A stretch of 7,692 nt of DNA, from contig JADGNL010000100.1 of assembly GCA_017883495.1 (NCBI GenBank), forward strand, positions 1 through 7,692, written 5' to 3'. The notes below the pieces were generated by a model. The model worked only from the letters and a program-made list of their open reading frames with translations. It did not search any database and had not been told where the DNA came from. Made by a program: the position numbers and the translations under genes. Position 1 is the first letter of the stretch. The number at the start of each line of letters is the position of its first letter. Below are positions 1-6,436 of the stretch, piece by piece. The stretch comes from Methanomicrobiales archaeon (lineage in GTDB: Archaea; Halobacteriota; Methanomicrobia; Methanomicrobiales; Methanospirillaceae).

Positions 1-213
1 CTGCGATGCCCGGTAGAGCTTCTTCGGCCCGAAGCGCTCCATACTGACATCCCCGTTCAGTGCGAGGAAATCGAGGTACTTGGCAGCAGTTCTCCGGTCG
101 ATCTCGAGTTCCCGGGCGATCGTCCGGATCGGGACCCCCCGGGGCGCGTGCTGCCGGAGCAGGCCGAGAATCCTGTCGCGCATCTCCTGGTACGTGGCCG
201 GGTCGTCCGTCAC
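1..213 (-). CDS. N-terminus of HTH protein (probable PAS-type sensor/regulator), partial
   Basis: Reading leftward from a GTG at 213, 71 codons stay open to the window edge, so only the N-terminus is present. The peptide begins MTDDPATYQEMRDRILGLL and continues through a helix-turn-helix at about residues 28-55 (PIRTIARELEIDRRTAAKYL), followed by a short wing-like segment ending FGPKKLYRASQ. In many Methanomicrobiales proteins such a segment heads PAS-domain sensor or regulator proteins; that is my recollection of the family, and no PAS domain is visible here. The start is uncertain. GTG at 213 has no clear ribosome-binding site. An in-frame GTG at 279 lies inside a GGGAGGTGA stretch, too close to serve as its own Shine-Dalgarno site, and would add 22 residues that look like low-complexity spacer. 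The HTH fold is well supported; the full-length function is inferred. Confidence 0.6.
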   Translation of the reverse strand, partial: MTDDPATYQEMRDRILGLLRQHAPRGVPIRTIARELEIDRRTAAKYLDFLALNGDVSMERFGPKKLYRASQ

Positions 214-279
214 GGTATACTTCCGTTCCGAGGCAGTTCCATCTCCGCCGGCAGCGGGGGAGGTCGATAGAGCTGTCAC

Positions 280-610
280 CTCCCGCCGGCATCGTCCTTT
301 CCGATGGTACCCTCCATGATCCGTGATGGACGAAGAGCGCTGCAGGTGCGAGATCCCTCGGCCTCCTTTACGAGGTACTAGTTGCAGCCGGTACTTCTGC
401 GCCGTCCGTGATCAGTATGCACGGATTCGAACCCTGACGATGTAAAATCCGGGTTGAAGATTTGGCCCGCGAGACGCTCGGCGAACGGGACCGTGGTGCC
501 TCGGTCGTCACCGACCTGTTCGAACCGAGCGACTATTGTTGTCGCCCGCTATGCGTTCGACCCCGGCACGACTGGGTGAAAATAAGGTTTCTCTCTCCGC
601 TACACCCGGA
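280..610. other. Intergenic region without a supported gene
   Basis: This stretch lies between the 3' end of the VOC gene and the start of the left-edge HTH gene, both on the minus strand. The open frames here have no recognisable protein character and look like chance frames in GC-rich DNA. It should hold the promoter of the HTH gene; the best minus-strand TATA-like string is the AT-rich patch at about 438-447, which would imply a long leader. A T-arm-like string, GGTTCGAATCC on the minus strand at about 424-434, is present but no tRNA can be built around it. Confidence 0.5.
578..586 (-). terminator. Possible T-rich terminator after the VOC gene
   Basis: On the minus strand, about 25 nt past the VOC stop codon, the sequence reads TTATTTTCA, the only T-rich run just downstream of that gene. 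Archaeal transcription commonly ends at short T-rich tracts without a required hairpin. The run is interrupted and short, so this is a weak call. Confidence 0.3.
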
Positions 611-997
611 CTACTTCTTGTCCCACTGCAGGATGCCGATGGTGTTTCCCTCGGTGTCCTGGATGATCGCATCCAGGCCGACGGACTGGATCTCCATCTT
701 CGGCGTGACGATCTTGCCGCCGAGTTTCTCCACCTTCGCGAGCACCTCGTCGATGTTCTCGACCATCACGTGGTTCGTGATGACCTCCGACATCTGCCGC
801 TTGTACATCCCGCCCATGTTGAGGGTCCCTTCCTGTGGCGCTCCGGTGTTGACGTCCTGGTACTTCATCGCCGCGAACGCCTGCGGGTCCATGGCGGTCT
901 TTGTCGGCTCGATCTTCCACCCGAGGAGGGACTGGTAGAACTGCTTTGCGCGGTCGACGTCGTCGGCCGGGATCTCGAAATATCCGATGTTCGGCAT
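611..997 (-). CDS. VOC-superfamily (glyoxalase/bleomycin-resistance fold) protein
   Basis: A 128-aa single-domain protein with the paired beta-alpha-beta-beta-beta modules of the vicinal oxygen chelate superfamily. The first module opens with YFEIPADDVDRAKQFYQSLL (residues 6-25), leading into GWKIE. The second spans about 74-125: an ITNHVMVENIDEVLAKVEKL strand-helix, the LGGKIVTPK turn, and a final strand DTEGNTIGILQ. Candidate metal-facing residues are Glu8 and His76, but I cannot assign the set with certainty. It resembles the group annotated as 'predicted enzyme related to lactoylglutathione lyase', whose members have mixed or unknown substrates, so no reaction is assigned. Length is normal for a one-domain VOC protein, which usually dimerises. 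The start ATG at 997 has no Shine-Dalgarno site but lies about 29 nt from the centre of a good TATA box, so the mRNA is probably leaderless. It stands alone, separated from the next minus-strand gene by about 335 nt. Confidence 0.85.
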   Translation of the reverse strand: MPNIGYFEIPADDVDRAKQFYQSLLGWKIEPTKTAMDPQAFAAMKYQDVNTGAPQEGTLNMGGMYKRQMSEVITNHVMVENIDEVLAKVEKLGGKIVTPKMEIQSVGLDAIIQDTEGNTIGILQWDKK

Positions 998-1020
998 GGA
1001 CGGTCATAGCGGCAAAAAGG

Positions 1021-1033
1021 CCTTATACTTTTT
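1021..1033 (-). promoter_or_regulatory. TATA box of the VOC gene
   Basis: On the minus strand the sequence reads AAAAAGTATAAGG, a good archaeal TATA box in otherwise GC-rich DNA. Its centre lies about 29 nt ahead of the ATG at 997, which places the expected transcription start within about 2 nt of the start codon. With no GGAGG-like string between, this fits a leaderless transcript. Confidence 0.6.
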
Positions 1034-1332
1034 GGGCGGGGGTCGGGAATCACGGCACCCGGCCTTCGCGGCTGTCCGTGCCTGGGGGGACACCGGGGAC
1101 CGTTCTCCACTCCGCTTCCCGGCGGCGGCGAGTGTCGTCGCCATCACGGTCCCCGGCGCCCTCTTCCCCTGGCCGTTCCGGAAAAAAGTGACGGGAGGTC
1201 AAAAGGCCGGCAGGGCATCCGGCCGCCGGAATCCGTTGCCCGTGTGCGATCGCGGAGGCCGGACCGTTCGCGAAAAGAAGGAGGAGCAGCCCTGGCGCGG
1301 GCCCCCGTGTATGCCCGGTTCCGCGGCCCCCG
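1034..1332. other. Intergenic spacer between two minus-strand genes
   Basis: About 300 nt with no convincing gene on either strand; the open frames are Arg- and Pro-rich chance frames. The only clear content is the promoter of the VOC gene at its left end and short minus-strand T-runs (about 1273-1276 and 1182-1187) that may end transcription of the upstream hydrolase gene. Confidence 0.5.
1182..1187 (-). terminator. Possible T-run terminator after the hydrolase gene
   Basis: Six consecutive T on the minus strand, about 146 nt past the stop of the isochorismatase-like gene and ahead of the VOC promoter. This is the longest T-run in the spacer. A shorter TTTT at about 1273-1276 is closer to the stop codon and could act first. 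Assignment rests only on the T-run and its position. Confidence 0.35.
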
Positions 1333-1950
1333 TCACGTCTTTCCGAGCCCGAGCATCGCGCCGTACCGGGAGTAGACCTCCCCGATCAGCTCGCCGGACT
1401 TCGGGTTGCCCCAGTCGTGCATCCACTCGGAGACCAGCGACTCCACGGTGGTGGGCACGACTCCGGCCTGGAGCATCCGCTCGATGCCGTACCGATGGGC
1501 GTCGGGGGTGGAGTCGCCGGCGGCGTCCATCAGTCCGTAGACCTCGTACCCCTCCTTCAGCGCGTGGAGCGCGGTATAGGTGAAGCACATGCTCGTCCAG
1601 AGCCCGGAGAGGACCATCTTCCTCCGGCCGGTCTTCCGGAACGCGTCCCGGGTCTGCTCGTCCTCGAGCGCGTCGAAGCTCGGCACCGTCCGCACGAACA
1701 CCTCCTGCCCGGGAAAGATCCCGGCGATCTCGGCGATGAACTCCCCGTTCCGCTGCGGGTTGATCGACGACAGCACGACGGGCACGTCGAGAATGCTCGC
1801 GGCCTTCGCGGCGTAGTGGGCGGTGTTCCGGATGATCGTCTTATCGCCCGACGCCACGCTGGCGAACATCGAGGGCTGGTAGTCCACGAGGACGAGCGCG
1901 CTGTTCGCGGTCGAGAGCAGCTCCAGCCTCCAATCCTGGTTCTCCGTCAT
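1333..1950 (-). CDS. Isochorismatase-family cysteine hydrolase (YcaC-like)
   Basis: A 205-aa protein with the three-layer Rossmann-like fold of the isochorismatase/nicotinamidase superfamily, close to the usual 190-220 aa. Strand 1 carries the catalytic Asp in ALVLVDYQPSMF (Asp23). The nucleophile is Cys122 in VLSGLWTSMCF, the place where the family has G-V-x-T-x-x-C. The middle catalytic position, in VFVRTVPSFDA, reads Arg87 where many members have Lys. The C-terminal half (HALKEGYEVYGLMDAAGDST, then AHRYGIERMLQAG) is the segment typical of YcaC-like hydrolases of unknown natural substrate. Members cleave amides, ureides or vinyl ethers; no substrate can be named here. I chose the ATG at 1950 because GGAGG lies 5 nt ahead of it. 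An in-frame ATG at 2040 would add 30 residues (Pro/Arg/Gly-rich, unlike the family) and has no such site. Confidence 0.82.
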   Translation of the reverse strand: MTENQDWRLELLSTANSALVLVDYQPSMFASVASGDKTIIRNTAHYAAKAASILDVPVVLSSINPQRNGEFIAEIAGIFPGQEVFVRTVPSFDALEDEQTRDAFRKTGRRKMVLSGLWTSMCFTYTALHALKEGYEVYGLMDAAGDSTPDAHRYGIERMLQAGVVPTTVESLVSEWMHDWGNPKSGELIGEVYSRYGAMLGLGKT

Positions 1951-1953
1951 TGA

Positions 1954-1960
1954 GCCTCCA
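1954..1960 (-). promoter_or_regulatory. Shine-Dalgarno site deciding the hydrolase start
   Basis: On the minus strand TGGAGGC precedes the ATG at 1950 with about 5 nt between the GGAGG and the ATG. It selects this ATG over the in-frame upstream ATG at 2040. It also shows that this gene has a leader, unlike the neighbours that look leaderless. Confidence 0.65.
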
Positions 1961-2305
1961 TCGGTTCCCGCGCCCCGCAGCCGCGCGGCCCGAGGTATGG
2001 GTGGCATCCATCCCGTAAAGAGTTTCCCCTCAATGACCATTCGGCACCTTCGGGGACGCTACGGGATCGACCGCGGGGAGCAATCCGGCCGCCGGACAGG
2101 CCGTCCCCGCCGGCGGCGGTTCGCACGGCCGTCACCCGCCTCCGCCGGATGTCCCGTCGTCCGCCTCTGTCGGCCGCCACGTCCACGGCACGCGGGCCGA
2201 CGACGCCGGGGGCGTACCGCCCCCGGCCGCGCGGATATGATCCACCGCCGTGCTTTTTACCTCGTCCGCCCAACTTTGATCATGCGCTGTCGGGGGGCTG
2301 GAACC
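1961..2305. other. Divergent intergenic region
   Basis: This spacer separates the minus-strand hydrolase gene from the plus-strand alaS gene, so it must hold promoters for both. For the hydrolase, the only AT-rich string at a sensible distance is CTCTTTACGG on the minus strand near 2013-2022, which is weak. A plus-strand CTTTTTAC at about 2253-2260 could be an extra, more distant alaS promoter. No protein or RNA gene is supported. Confidence 0.45.
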
Positions 2306-2310
2306 GGTCC

Positions 2311-2320
2311 GATATACAAA
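2311..2320 (+). promoter_or_regulatory. TATA box of alaS
   Basis: GATATACAAA lies in GC-rich DNA with its centre about 27 nt before the alaS ATG, the spacing expected if transcription starts at the start codon itself. A GGAGG at 2324-2328 lies between this box and the ATG, 12 nt from the ATG. If this TATA box is used, the GGAGG is not in the mRNA; if the more distant CTTTTTAC near 2253 is used, it could act as a loosely spaced ribosome-binding site. Confidence 0.5.
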
Positions 2321-2340
2321 GGCGGAGGACCGGGTCTGAA

Positions 2341-5082
2341 ATGAGCGAGCAGGACTATCAGCTCGAGTACTTCAGGAACGAGGGGTTCGAGCGGCGGATC
2401 TGCACGAGCTGCGGCGCTCCCTTCTGGTCCCGCGACCCGGACCGGCAGGTCTGCGGCGACGCCCCCTGCGAGCCGTACACGTTCATCGGGAACCCCGTCT
2501 TCGACCCCCACACCCTCGGCCAGATGCGCGAGGCGTACCTCTCGTTCTTCGAGCGGCACGGCCACACCCGGATCGACCGCTACCCCGTCGCGGCCCGCTG
2601 GCGCGACGACATCTACCTCACCATCGCCTCGATCGCGGACTTCCAGCCGTTCGTGACGAGCGGGGTGACGCCGCCGCCGGCCAACCCGCTCACCATCTCC
2701 CAGCCCTGCATCCGCCTCAACGACCTGGACTCGGTCGGCCGCTCCGGGCGCCACCTGACGCTCTTCGAGATGATGGCCCACCACGCCTTCAACAACCCCA
2801 AGAACGAGATCTACTGGAAGGACAGGACCGTCGAGCTCTGCGACCTCTTCCTCGCCTCGATCGGCGGGGACCTCAATGCCGTCACGTACAAGGAGCACCC
2901 CTGGGTCGGCGGCGGAAACGCCGGCCCGTCCGTCGAGGTCCTGATCGGCGGACTCGAGGTCGCAACCCTGGTCTTCATGTCCCTGGGCAAGCAGCGGACG
3001 ACGGGGCAGCCGGTCGAGCTCGAGGGGCAGACCTTCTGGCCCATGCCGAACCGGATCGTCGACACCGGGTACGGGCTCGAACGCCTGACCTGGGCCTCGT
3101 CCGGCTCGCCCACGATCTACGACGCGGTCTTCCCCGACCTCGTCTCCTCCCTCTTCTCCGAGGCCGGCCTGGACCACCACCTCAAGGACAAGAACTACAC
3201 CAAGATCCTCTCGCTCAACGCGAAGTTCGCGGGGCTCATGGACATCACGGGCGCGAACCTCTTCGCGCTCCGGAAGAAGGTCGCGGCCGCCATCGACGTC
3301 CCCATCGACAAGCTGACCAAGATGATCACGCCGATCGAGCAGGTCTACACCATCGCGGACCACACCCGCTGCCTCGCGTACATGCTCGGCGACTGCATCG
3401 TCCCGTCCAACGTCCGCGAGGGCTACCTCGCCCGGCTCGTCCTCCGCCGGACCCTCCGGGTGATGAACGACCTCAACCTCGACCTCTCCCTCGCCGACCT
3501 CGTGGCCCGGCAGGTCGAGGAGATCGGCGAGGAGCAGTTCGAGCAGTCGCCCGAGGTGATCCGCGAGATCCTCGAGCGCGAGACCGAGAAGTACGGCGCG
3601 ACCATCGAGCGCGGGACCCGGATCGTCCAGAAGGTCGCGGCGACCTACAAGAAGAAGAGCCAGAAGGTCCCGCTCGCCGAGGTCATCACCCTCTACGACT
3701 CGCACGGCCTCCCGGCCGAGCTGATCAAGGAGGTGGCCGCGGCCGAGGGCGCCGTGGTCGAGGTTCCCGACAACTTCTACTCGCTCGTGGCGAACATGCA
3801 CTCCGAGAGCCAGCGGGAGGGCGGCGACGACCCGCTCGCGGCGTACGAGGAGCGGTTCACGGCCCTGCCGCCGACCCGCGCCCTCTACTACGAGCAGCCC
3901 TGCGAGGTCGAGTTCGAGGCGATGGTCATCGACTTCTTCGACGGGCTCGCGGTCCTGGACCAGACCCTCTTCTACCCCGAGGGCGGCGGCCAGCCCGCGG
4001 ACACGGGCACCCTCCTCTCGGCCGAGTCCATGGTCCGGGTCGAGGACGTGGTCAAGCGCGGCGACGTGATCCTCCACCGCGTGGTCGGCGGCGCGCTCAA
4101 GCGCGGCGAGCGGGTCAAGGGGATGGTCGACGAGGAGCGGCGCTGGTCCCTCATGCGCCACCACACGGCCACCCACGTCCTGCTCCACGCGGCGAAGGAG
4201 GTCCTCGGGGCCCACATTCACCAGGCCGGCGCCCAGAAGGGCTCGGACTCGGCGCGGCTCGACATCCGGCACTTCAAGCACATCACCGAGCAGGAGCTCC
4301 GCCAGATCGAGCTCCGCGCGAACCAGATCGTCCAGAACAACAAGCCGGTCTTCATCAAGCTCGAGGAGCGGCAGCGGGCCGAGCAGAAGTACGGATTCAC
4401 CCTCTACCAGGGCGGCGTGCCGCCCGGGAACGCGATCCGCGTCGTGCAGGTGGGCGGCGAGATCCAGGCCTGCGCGGGAACGCATGTCCGGACCACGGGC
4501 GAGATCGGGGCGATCAAGATCCTCCGGGTCGAGCACATCCAGGACGGGATCGAGCGGATCGAGTTCGCGGCCGGCAAGGCCGCGATCATGGCCATGCAGG
4601 ATTCCGAGCGGATCCTGGCCGACGCGGCCGCCGAGCTCCGGATCCAGCCCGAGAACCTGCCCGCGACGGTCCAGCGGTTCTTCGGCGAGTGGAAGGAGCG
4701 GGGCAAGGAGATCGAGCGGCTCAGGAAGAAGCTGATCGACCTCGAGCTCGCCCAGATCGAGTACGAGCCGATCGCGTCGGCGAAGGTCGTGATCCGGGAG
4801 CTCGACGTCGACCCCTCCCAGCTCGCCGCGCTGGCCCGCAAGCTCGCGAAGACGAACGGCATCGCCCTGCTCGTCTCGTCGAGCGACCGGCTCCACATGG
4901 TCCTCGCCTCGGGCTCGCCACGTGTGAATGCGGGCGATGTCCTGGGCGAGATCTCCGAGTCGCTCGACGGCAAGGGCGGCGGAAACGCGACCATGGCCCA
5001 TGCGATCGCACCCGATGGATCGAAGGGCGAACAGGCCCTGAAGGCCGGACGACGGCTGATCACGCTGGCGCTGAATGGATAA
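2341..5082 (+). CDS. alaS: Alanyl-tRNA synthetase (archaeal type)
   Basis: A 913-aa class II aminoacyl-tRNA synthetase that charges tRNA-Ala with alanine and edits mischarged Ser/Gly, in the cytosol. Residues 1-60 form the archaeal N-terminal extension with a Cys cluster (Cys21, Cys24, Cys38, Cys43). The catalytic core includes the FEMMAHHAFN segment and the motif-3 string GYGLERLTW. The editing domain has the zinc-binding set His608, His612 (HHTATH) and Cys711, His715 (CAGTHV). A charged, probably coiled helix at about 780-810 leads into the C-terminal DHHA1-like domain, which ends in the Gly-rich GKGGGNATMAHA. All expected parts are present and the frame is intact. The ATG at 2341 gives the MSEQDYQLEYF start typical of archaeal members; in-frame codons upstream back to 2149 encode Pro/Arg-rich non-homologous sequence. 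The last 8 nt overlap the following membrane-anchored winged-helix gene, implying co-transcription. Confidence 0.97.
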   Translation: MSEQDYQLEYFRNEGFERRICTSCGAPFWSRDPDRQVCGDAPCEPYTFIGNPVFDPHTLGQMREAYLSFFERHGHTRIDRYPVAARWRDDIYLTIASIADFQPFVTSGVTPPPANPLTISQPCIRLNDLDSVGRSGRHLTLFEMMAHHAFNNPKNEIYWKDRTVELCDLFLASIGGDLNAVTYKEHPWVGGGNAGPSVEVLIGGLEVATLVFMSLGKQRTTGQPVELEGQTFWPMPNRIVDTGYGLERLTWASSGSPTIYDAVFPDLVSSLFSEAGLDHHLKDKNYTKILSLNAKFAGLMDITGANLFALRKKVAAAIDVPIDKLTKMITPIEQVYTIADHTRCLAYMLGDCIVPSNVREGYLARLVLRRTLRVMNDLNLDLSLADLVARQVEEIGEEQFEQSPEVIREILERETEKYGATIERGTRIVQKVAATYKKKSQKVPLAEVITLYDSHGLPAELIKEVAAAEGAVVEVPDNFYSLVANMHSESQREGGDDPLAAYEERFTALPPTRALYYEQPCEVEFEAMVIDFFDGLAVLDQTLFYPEGGGQPADTGTLLSAESMVRVEDVVKRGDVILHRVVGGALKRGERVKGMVDEERRWSLMRHHTATHVLLHAAKEVLGAHIHQAGAQKGSDSARLDIRHFKHITEQELRQIELRANQIVQNNKPVFIKLEERQRAEQKYGFTLYQGGVPPGNAIRVVQVGGEIQACAGTHVRTTGEIGAIKILRVEHIQDGIERIEFAAGKAAIMAMQDSERILADAAAELRIQPENLPATVQRFFGEWKERGKEIERLRKKLIDLELAQIEYEPIASAKVVIRELDVDPSQLAALARKLAKTNGIALLVSSSDRLHMVLASGSPRVNAGDVLGEISESLDGKGGGNATMAHAIAPDGSKGEQALKAGRRLITLALNG

Positions 5083-5653
5083 CGAACCGAGAATTCTGCA
5101 CCCGGGCGACCCGGAGGCCCAGACCCTCGCCCGGGCGATCGCGTCGCCGACCGCGGGGGAGATCCTCCAGGTCCTGGGCGAGGAGCCGCTGACGGCTTCC
5201 GCGCTCGCGACCCGGCTCGACATCCCGATCACGACCGCGGCCTACCACCTCGAGCACCTGGTCGGCGCCGGCGTCATCGAGGTGACGGGGACGCGGTGGA
5301 GCCGGAAGGGGCGCGAGCAGAAGGTCTACCGGCTCGTGGACCGGGTCGTGATCGTGAGCCCGGCCCGGATGGACCTGCGGGCCCTTCTCCTGAAGTACGC
5401 GGCCCTCGGGTTCGTCCTGGGCGGCGCGGCCCTGATCGCCGGCTTCCTGCAGGCGGTGACCGCCCCGCCCAAGGCCTTCATGGTGGGGAGCGAGGGCGGA
5501 AACGCGCTCCTCGGGGCCCCCATGCCCGTCCCGGCGGACGTGGCCGCCGCCGCCCCGGAGCCGGTGGCTCAGTACATCCTGCTCGGCGGGCTCGTGGTCC
5601 TCGCCGCGCTCGTGATCTACGACGCGGTCGCGACCCGGCGACGGCGCACGTAA
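5075..5653 (+). CDS. Membrane-anchored winged-helix (ArsR/HTH_20-like) protein
   Basis: A 192-aa protein with an N-terminal winged helix and two membrane segments. Residues 18-90 form the DNA-binding-like part: a helix at SPTAGEILQVL, the helix-turn-helix LTASALATRLDIPITTAAYH (39-58), LEHLVGAGVIEV, then a basic wing (TRWSRKGREQKVYRL). Hydrophobic helices follow at about 107-128 and 164-185, joined by an Ala/Pro-rich loop of about 35 residues, and the C-terminus is RRRRT. By the positive-inside rule both termini face the cytoplasm and the loop lies outside. Such proteins are known in archaea, but their signals are mostly unknown. The ATG sits inside the end of alaS (8-nt overlap) with no strong ribosome-binding site of its own, which suggests translational coupling. 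Whether it senses something linked to alanine or translation is speculation; operon membership alone may explain the pairing. Confidence 0.8.
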   Translation: MDNEPRILHPGDPEAQTLARAIASPTAGEILQVLGEEPLTASALATRLDIPITTAAYHLEHLVGAGVIEVTGTRWSRKGREQKVYRLVDRVVIVSPARMDLRALLLKYAALGFVLGGAALIAGFLQAVTAPPKAFMVGSEGGNALLGAPMPVPADVAAAAPEPVAQYILLGGLVVLAALVIYDAVATRRRRT

Positions 5654-5654
5654 A

Positions 5655-5662
5655 ACCCTTTT
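5655..5662 (+). terminator. Possible weak T-rich terminator after the alaS operon
   Basis: A short AACCCTTTT tract begins right after the stop of the winged-helix gene. Only four T are present, so termination may be partial. The next gene has its own TATA box about 100 nt on, which supports a transcriptional break in this gap. Confidence 0.25.
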
Positions 5663-5755
5663 CCTCGAACGCGGCGTTTCGAAAGAGACCGAATTTCCTG
5701 GGCTTAAGATTAAAATTACCCCGAAATCTTCCGCCGATTCTTCCGACTCGACGGA

Positions 5756-5766
5756 ACGTATATCTG
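5756..5766 (+). promoter_or_regulatory. TATA box of the putative surface-protein gene
   Basis: ACGTATATCTG, preceded by a purine-containing GGA that could belong to a BRE, has its centre about 30 nt before the ATG at 5791. The predicted transcription start lies within about 3 nt of the start codon, and no Shine-Dalgarno string is seen, so the mRNA is probably leaderless. A further AT-rich patch (about 5703-5718) lies upstream and could bind a regulator or ease promoter opening. Confidence 0.55.
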
Positions 5767-5790
5767 CCACGCGCGTCCCACGACGAGTCC

Positions 5791-6192
5791 ATGAACCGAC
5801 GGCCGAACCTCATCGCTGCGGTCATCATCGTGGCCTGCGGACTGATCGTGGTGGGCGGGATCGGGATCGCGCTCTCGGAGAACGGGGACGCCGCAGCGAC
5901 CGCAGGCCTTCGGATCGGCCTGCCGAAGGAGGGGGCGGCAGCCCCTGCCCCCACCCTTCCGGCAGTCACGGGCGCAGAGCCAGCAACCACGATCGGCACG
6001 GCCGCCACGGGCACCGGAGCCGGAGGCGCGGGGAACGAGACTGAACCAGCGCCTCCCCCGACGCCCGCGAACGGGACCGCCGGCGCCGGGACCGGTGCCC
6101 CGACTGCGACCGGGACCGGGTGCGGCGCCGCTATCGGTACCATCGCCGGCACCTTCGCGCCCGCCGCGCCGGGGGAGGGCAGGGCCACCTGA
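5791..6192 (+). CDS. Hypothetical membrane-anchored Ala/Gly/Thr/Pro-rich surface protein
   Basis: A 133-aa protein that I do not recognise. A basic N-terminus (MNRRPN) is followed by one hydrophobic helix at about residues 8-28 (LIAAVIIVACGLIVVGGIGI), which could be an uncleaved signal anchor. The remaining 100 residues are low-complexity Ala, Gly, Thr and Pro with almost no other hydrophobic residues. Two N-glycosylation sequons (NET at 82, NGT at 94) and many Thr suggest a glycosylated extracellular stalk, as in archaeal cell-surface proteins; this is inference from composition. There is one lone Cys at 111. The ATG at 5791 was chosen because a TATA box sits about 30 nt upstream and because the hydrophobic helix starts right after it; the frame is open further upstream only as chance sequence. 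A reality check is needed, since low-complexity frames arise easily in GC-rich DNA, but the anchor and promoter favour a gene. Confidence 0.55.
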   Translation: MNRRPNLIAAVIIVACGLIVVGGIGIALSENGDAAATAGLRIGLPKEGAAAPAPTLPAVTGAEPATTIGTAATGTGAGGAGNETEPAPPPTPANGTAGAGTGAPTATGTGCGAAIGTIAGTFAPAAPGEGRAT

Positions 6193-6296
6193 CGCCCGGG
6201 GGAGGCCTGCCGATCTCCCGGACGGCCGCAATGGCGCCATACCAGGACTCTCCGTCCCCCGAACCGGGGAGCCGGCTCCGACCGACTAAGGCGAAA

Positions 6297-6310
6297 TCTT
6301 TTATACGATA
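6297..6310 (+). promoter_or_regulatory. Promoter (TATA box) of the encapsulin operon
   Basis: TTTTATAC at 6299-6306 is the strongest TATA-like string in the region. It is directly preceded by GCGAAATC, which fits a BRE (purine-rich, with CGAAA). The expected transcription start is near 6330, giving a leader of about 107 nt before the ferritin gene. A second, weaker AT-rich string, GAATAAAC at 6363-6370, could start a shorter transcript. No perfect palindromic operator overlaps this promoter. Confidence 0.6.
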
Positions 6311-6329
6311 CGGGAGAGGTTGATGCACC

Positions 6330-6436
6330 GGGGCGCACTGCCCCCAGGCCGGACGATGACTCGAATAAACTACTGGTCGCGGTATCGACGGGTGCTTTCC
6401 CGCCGGTGCGCGGGGCCCAGGAGACGGTGATACCCA
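6330..6436 (+). promoter_or_regulatory. Long 5' leader of the encapsulin operon, with hairpin and Shine-Dalgarno site
   Basis: The predicted leader is unusually long for this window, where several other genes look leaderless. It begins with a GGGGC-GCACT-GCCCC hairpin at 6330-6344 (5-bp stem, 5-nt loop), right at the predicted 5' end. It ends with AGGAG at 6418-6422 and GGTGA at 6426-6430, together a split match to the sequence complementary to the 16S rRNA 3' end; GGTGA is 6 nt from the ATG. The hairpin may only stabilise the RNA. No known riboswitch fold was recognised. Confidence 0.4.

Noticed and set aside
413..445. tRNA T-arm-like string (GGTTCGAATCC on the minus strand)
   Set aside because: The T-stem would have a mismatch, no matching 5' acceptor strand is present, and no D-arm or anticodon arm can be drawn at proper spacing. 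At most a decayed tRNA end; no integrase is nearby.
462..938. 158-codon plus-strand frame overlapping the VOC gene
   Set aside because: No family resemblance, and most of it is antisense to the well-supported VOC protein.
2257..5232. Very long open frame (991 codons) on the minus strand opposite alaS
   Set aside because: It is the mirror of alaS codon bias in GC-rich DNA: dominated by Leu, Asp, Glu, Arg, Val and Gly with no domain, while the plus strand encodes an unmistakable intact AlaRS.
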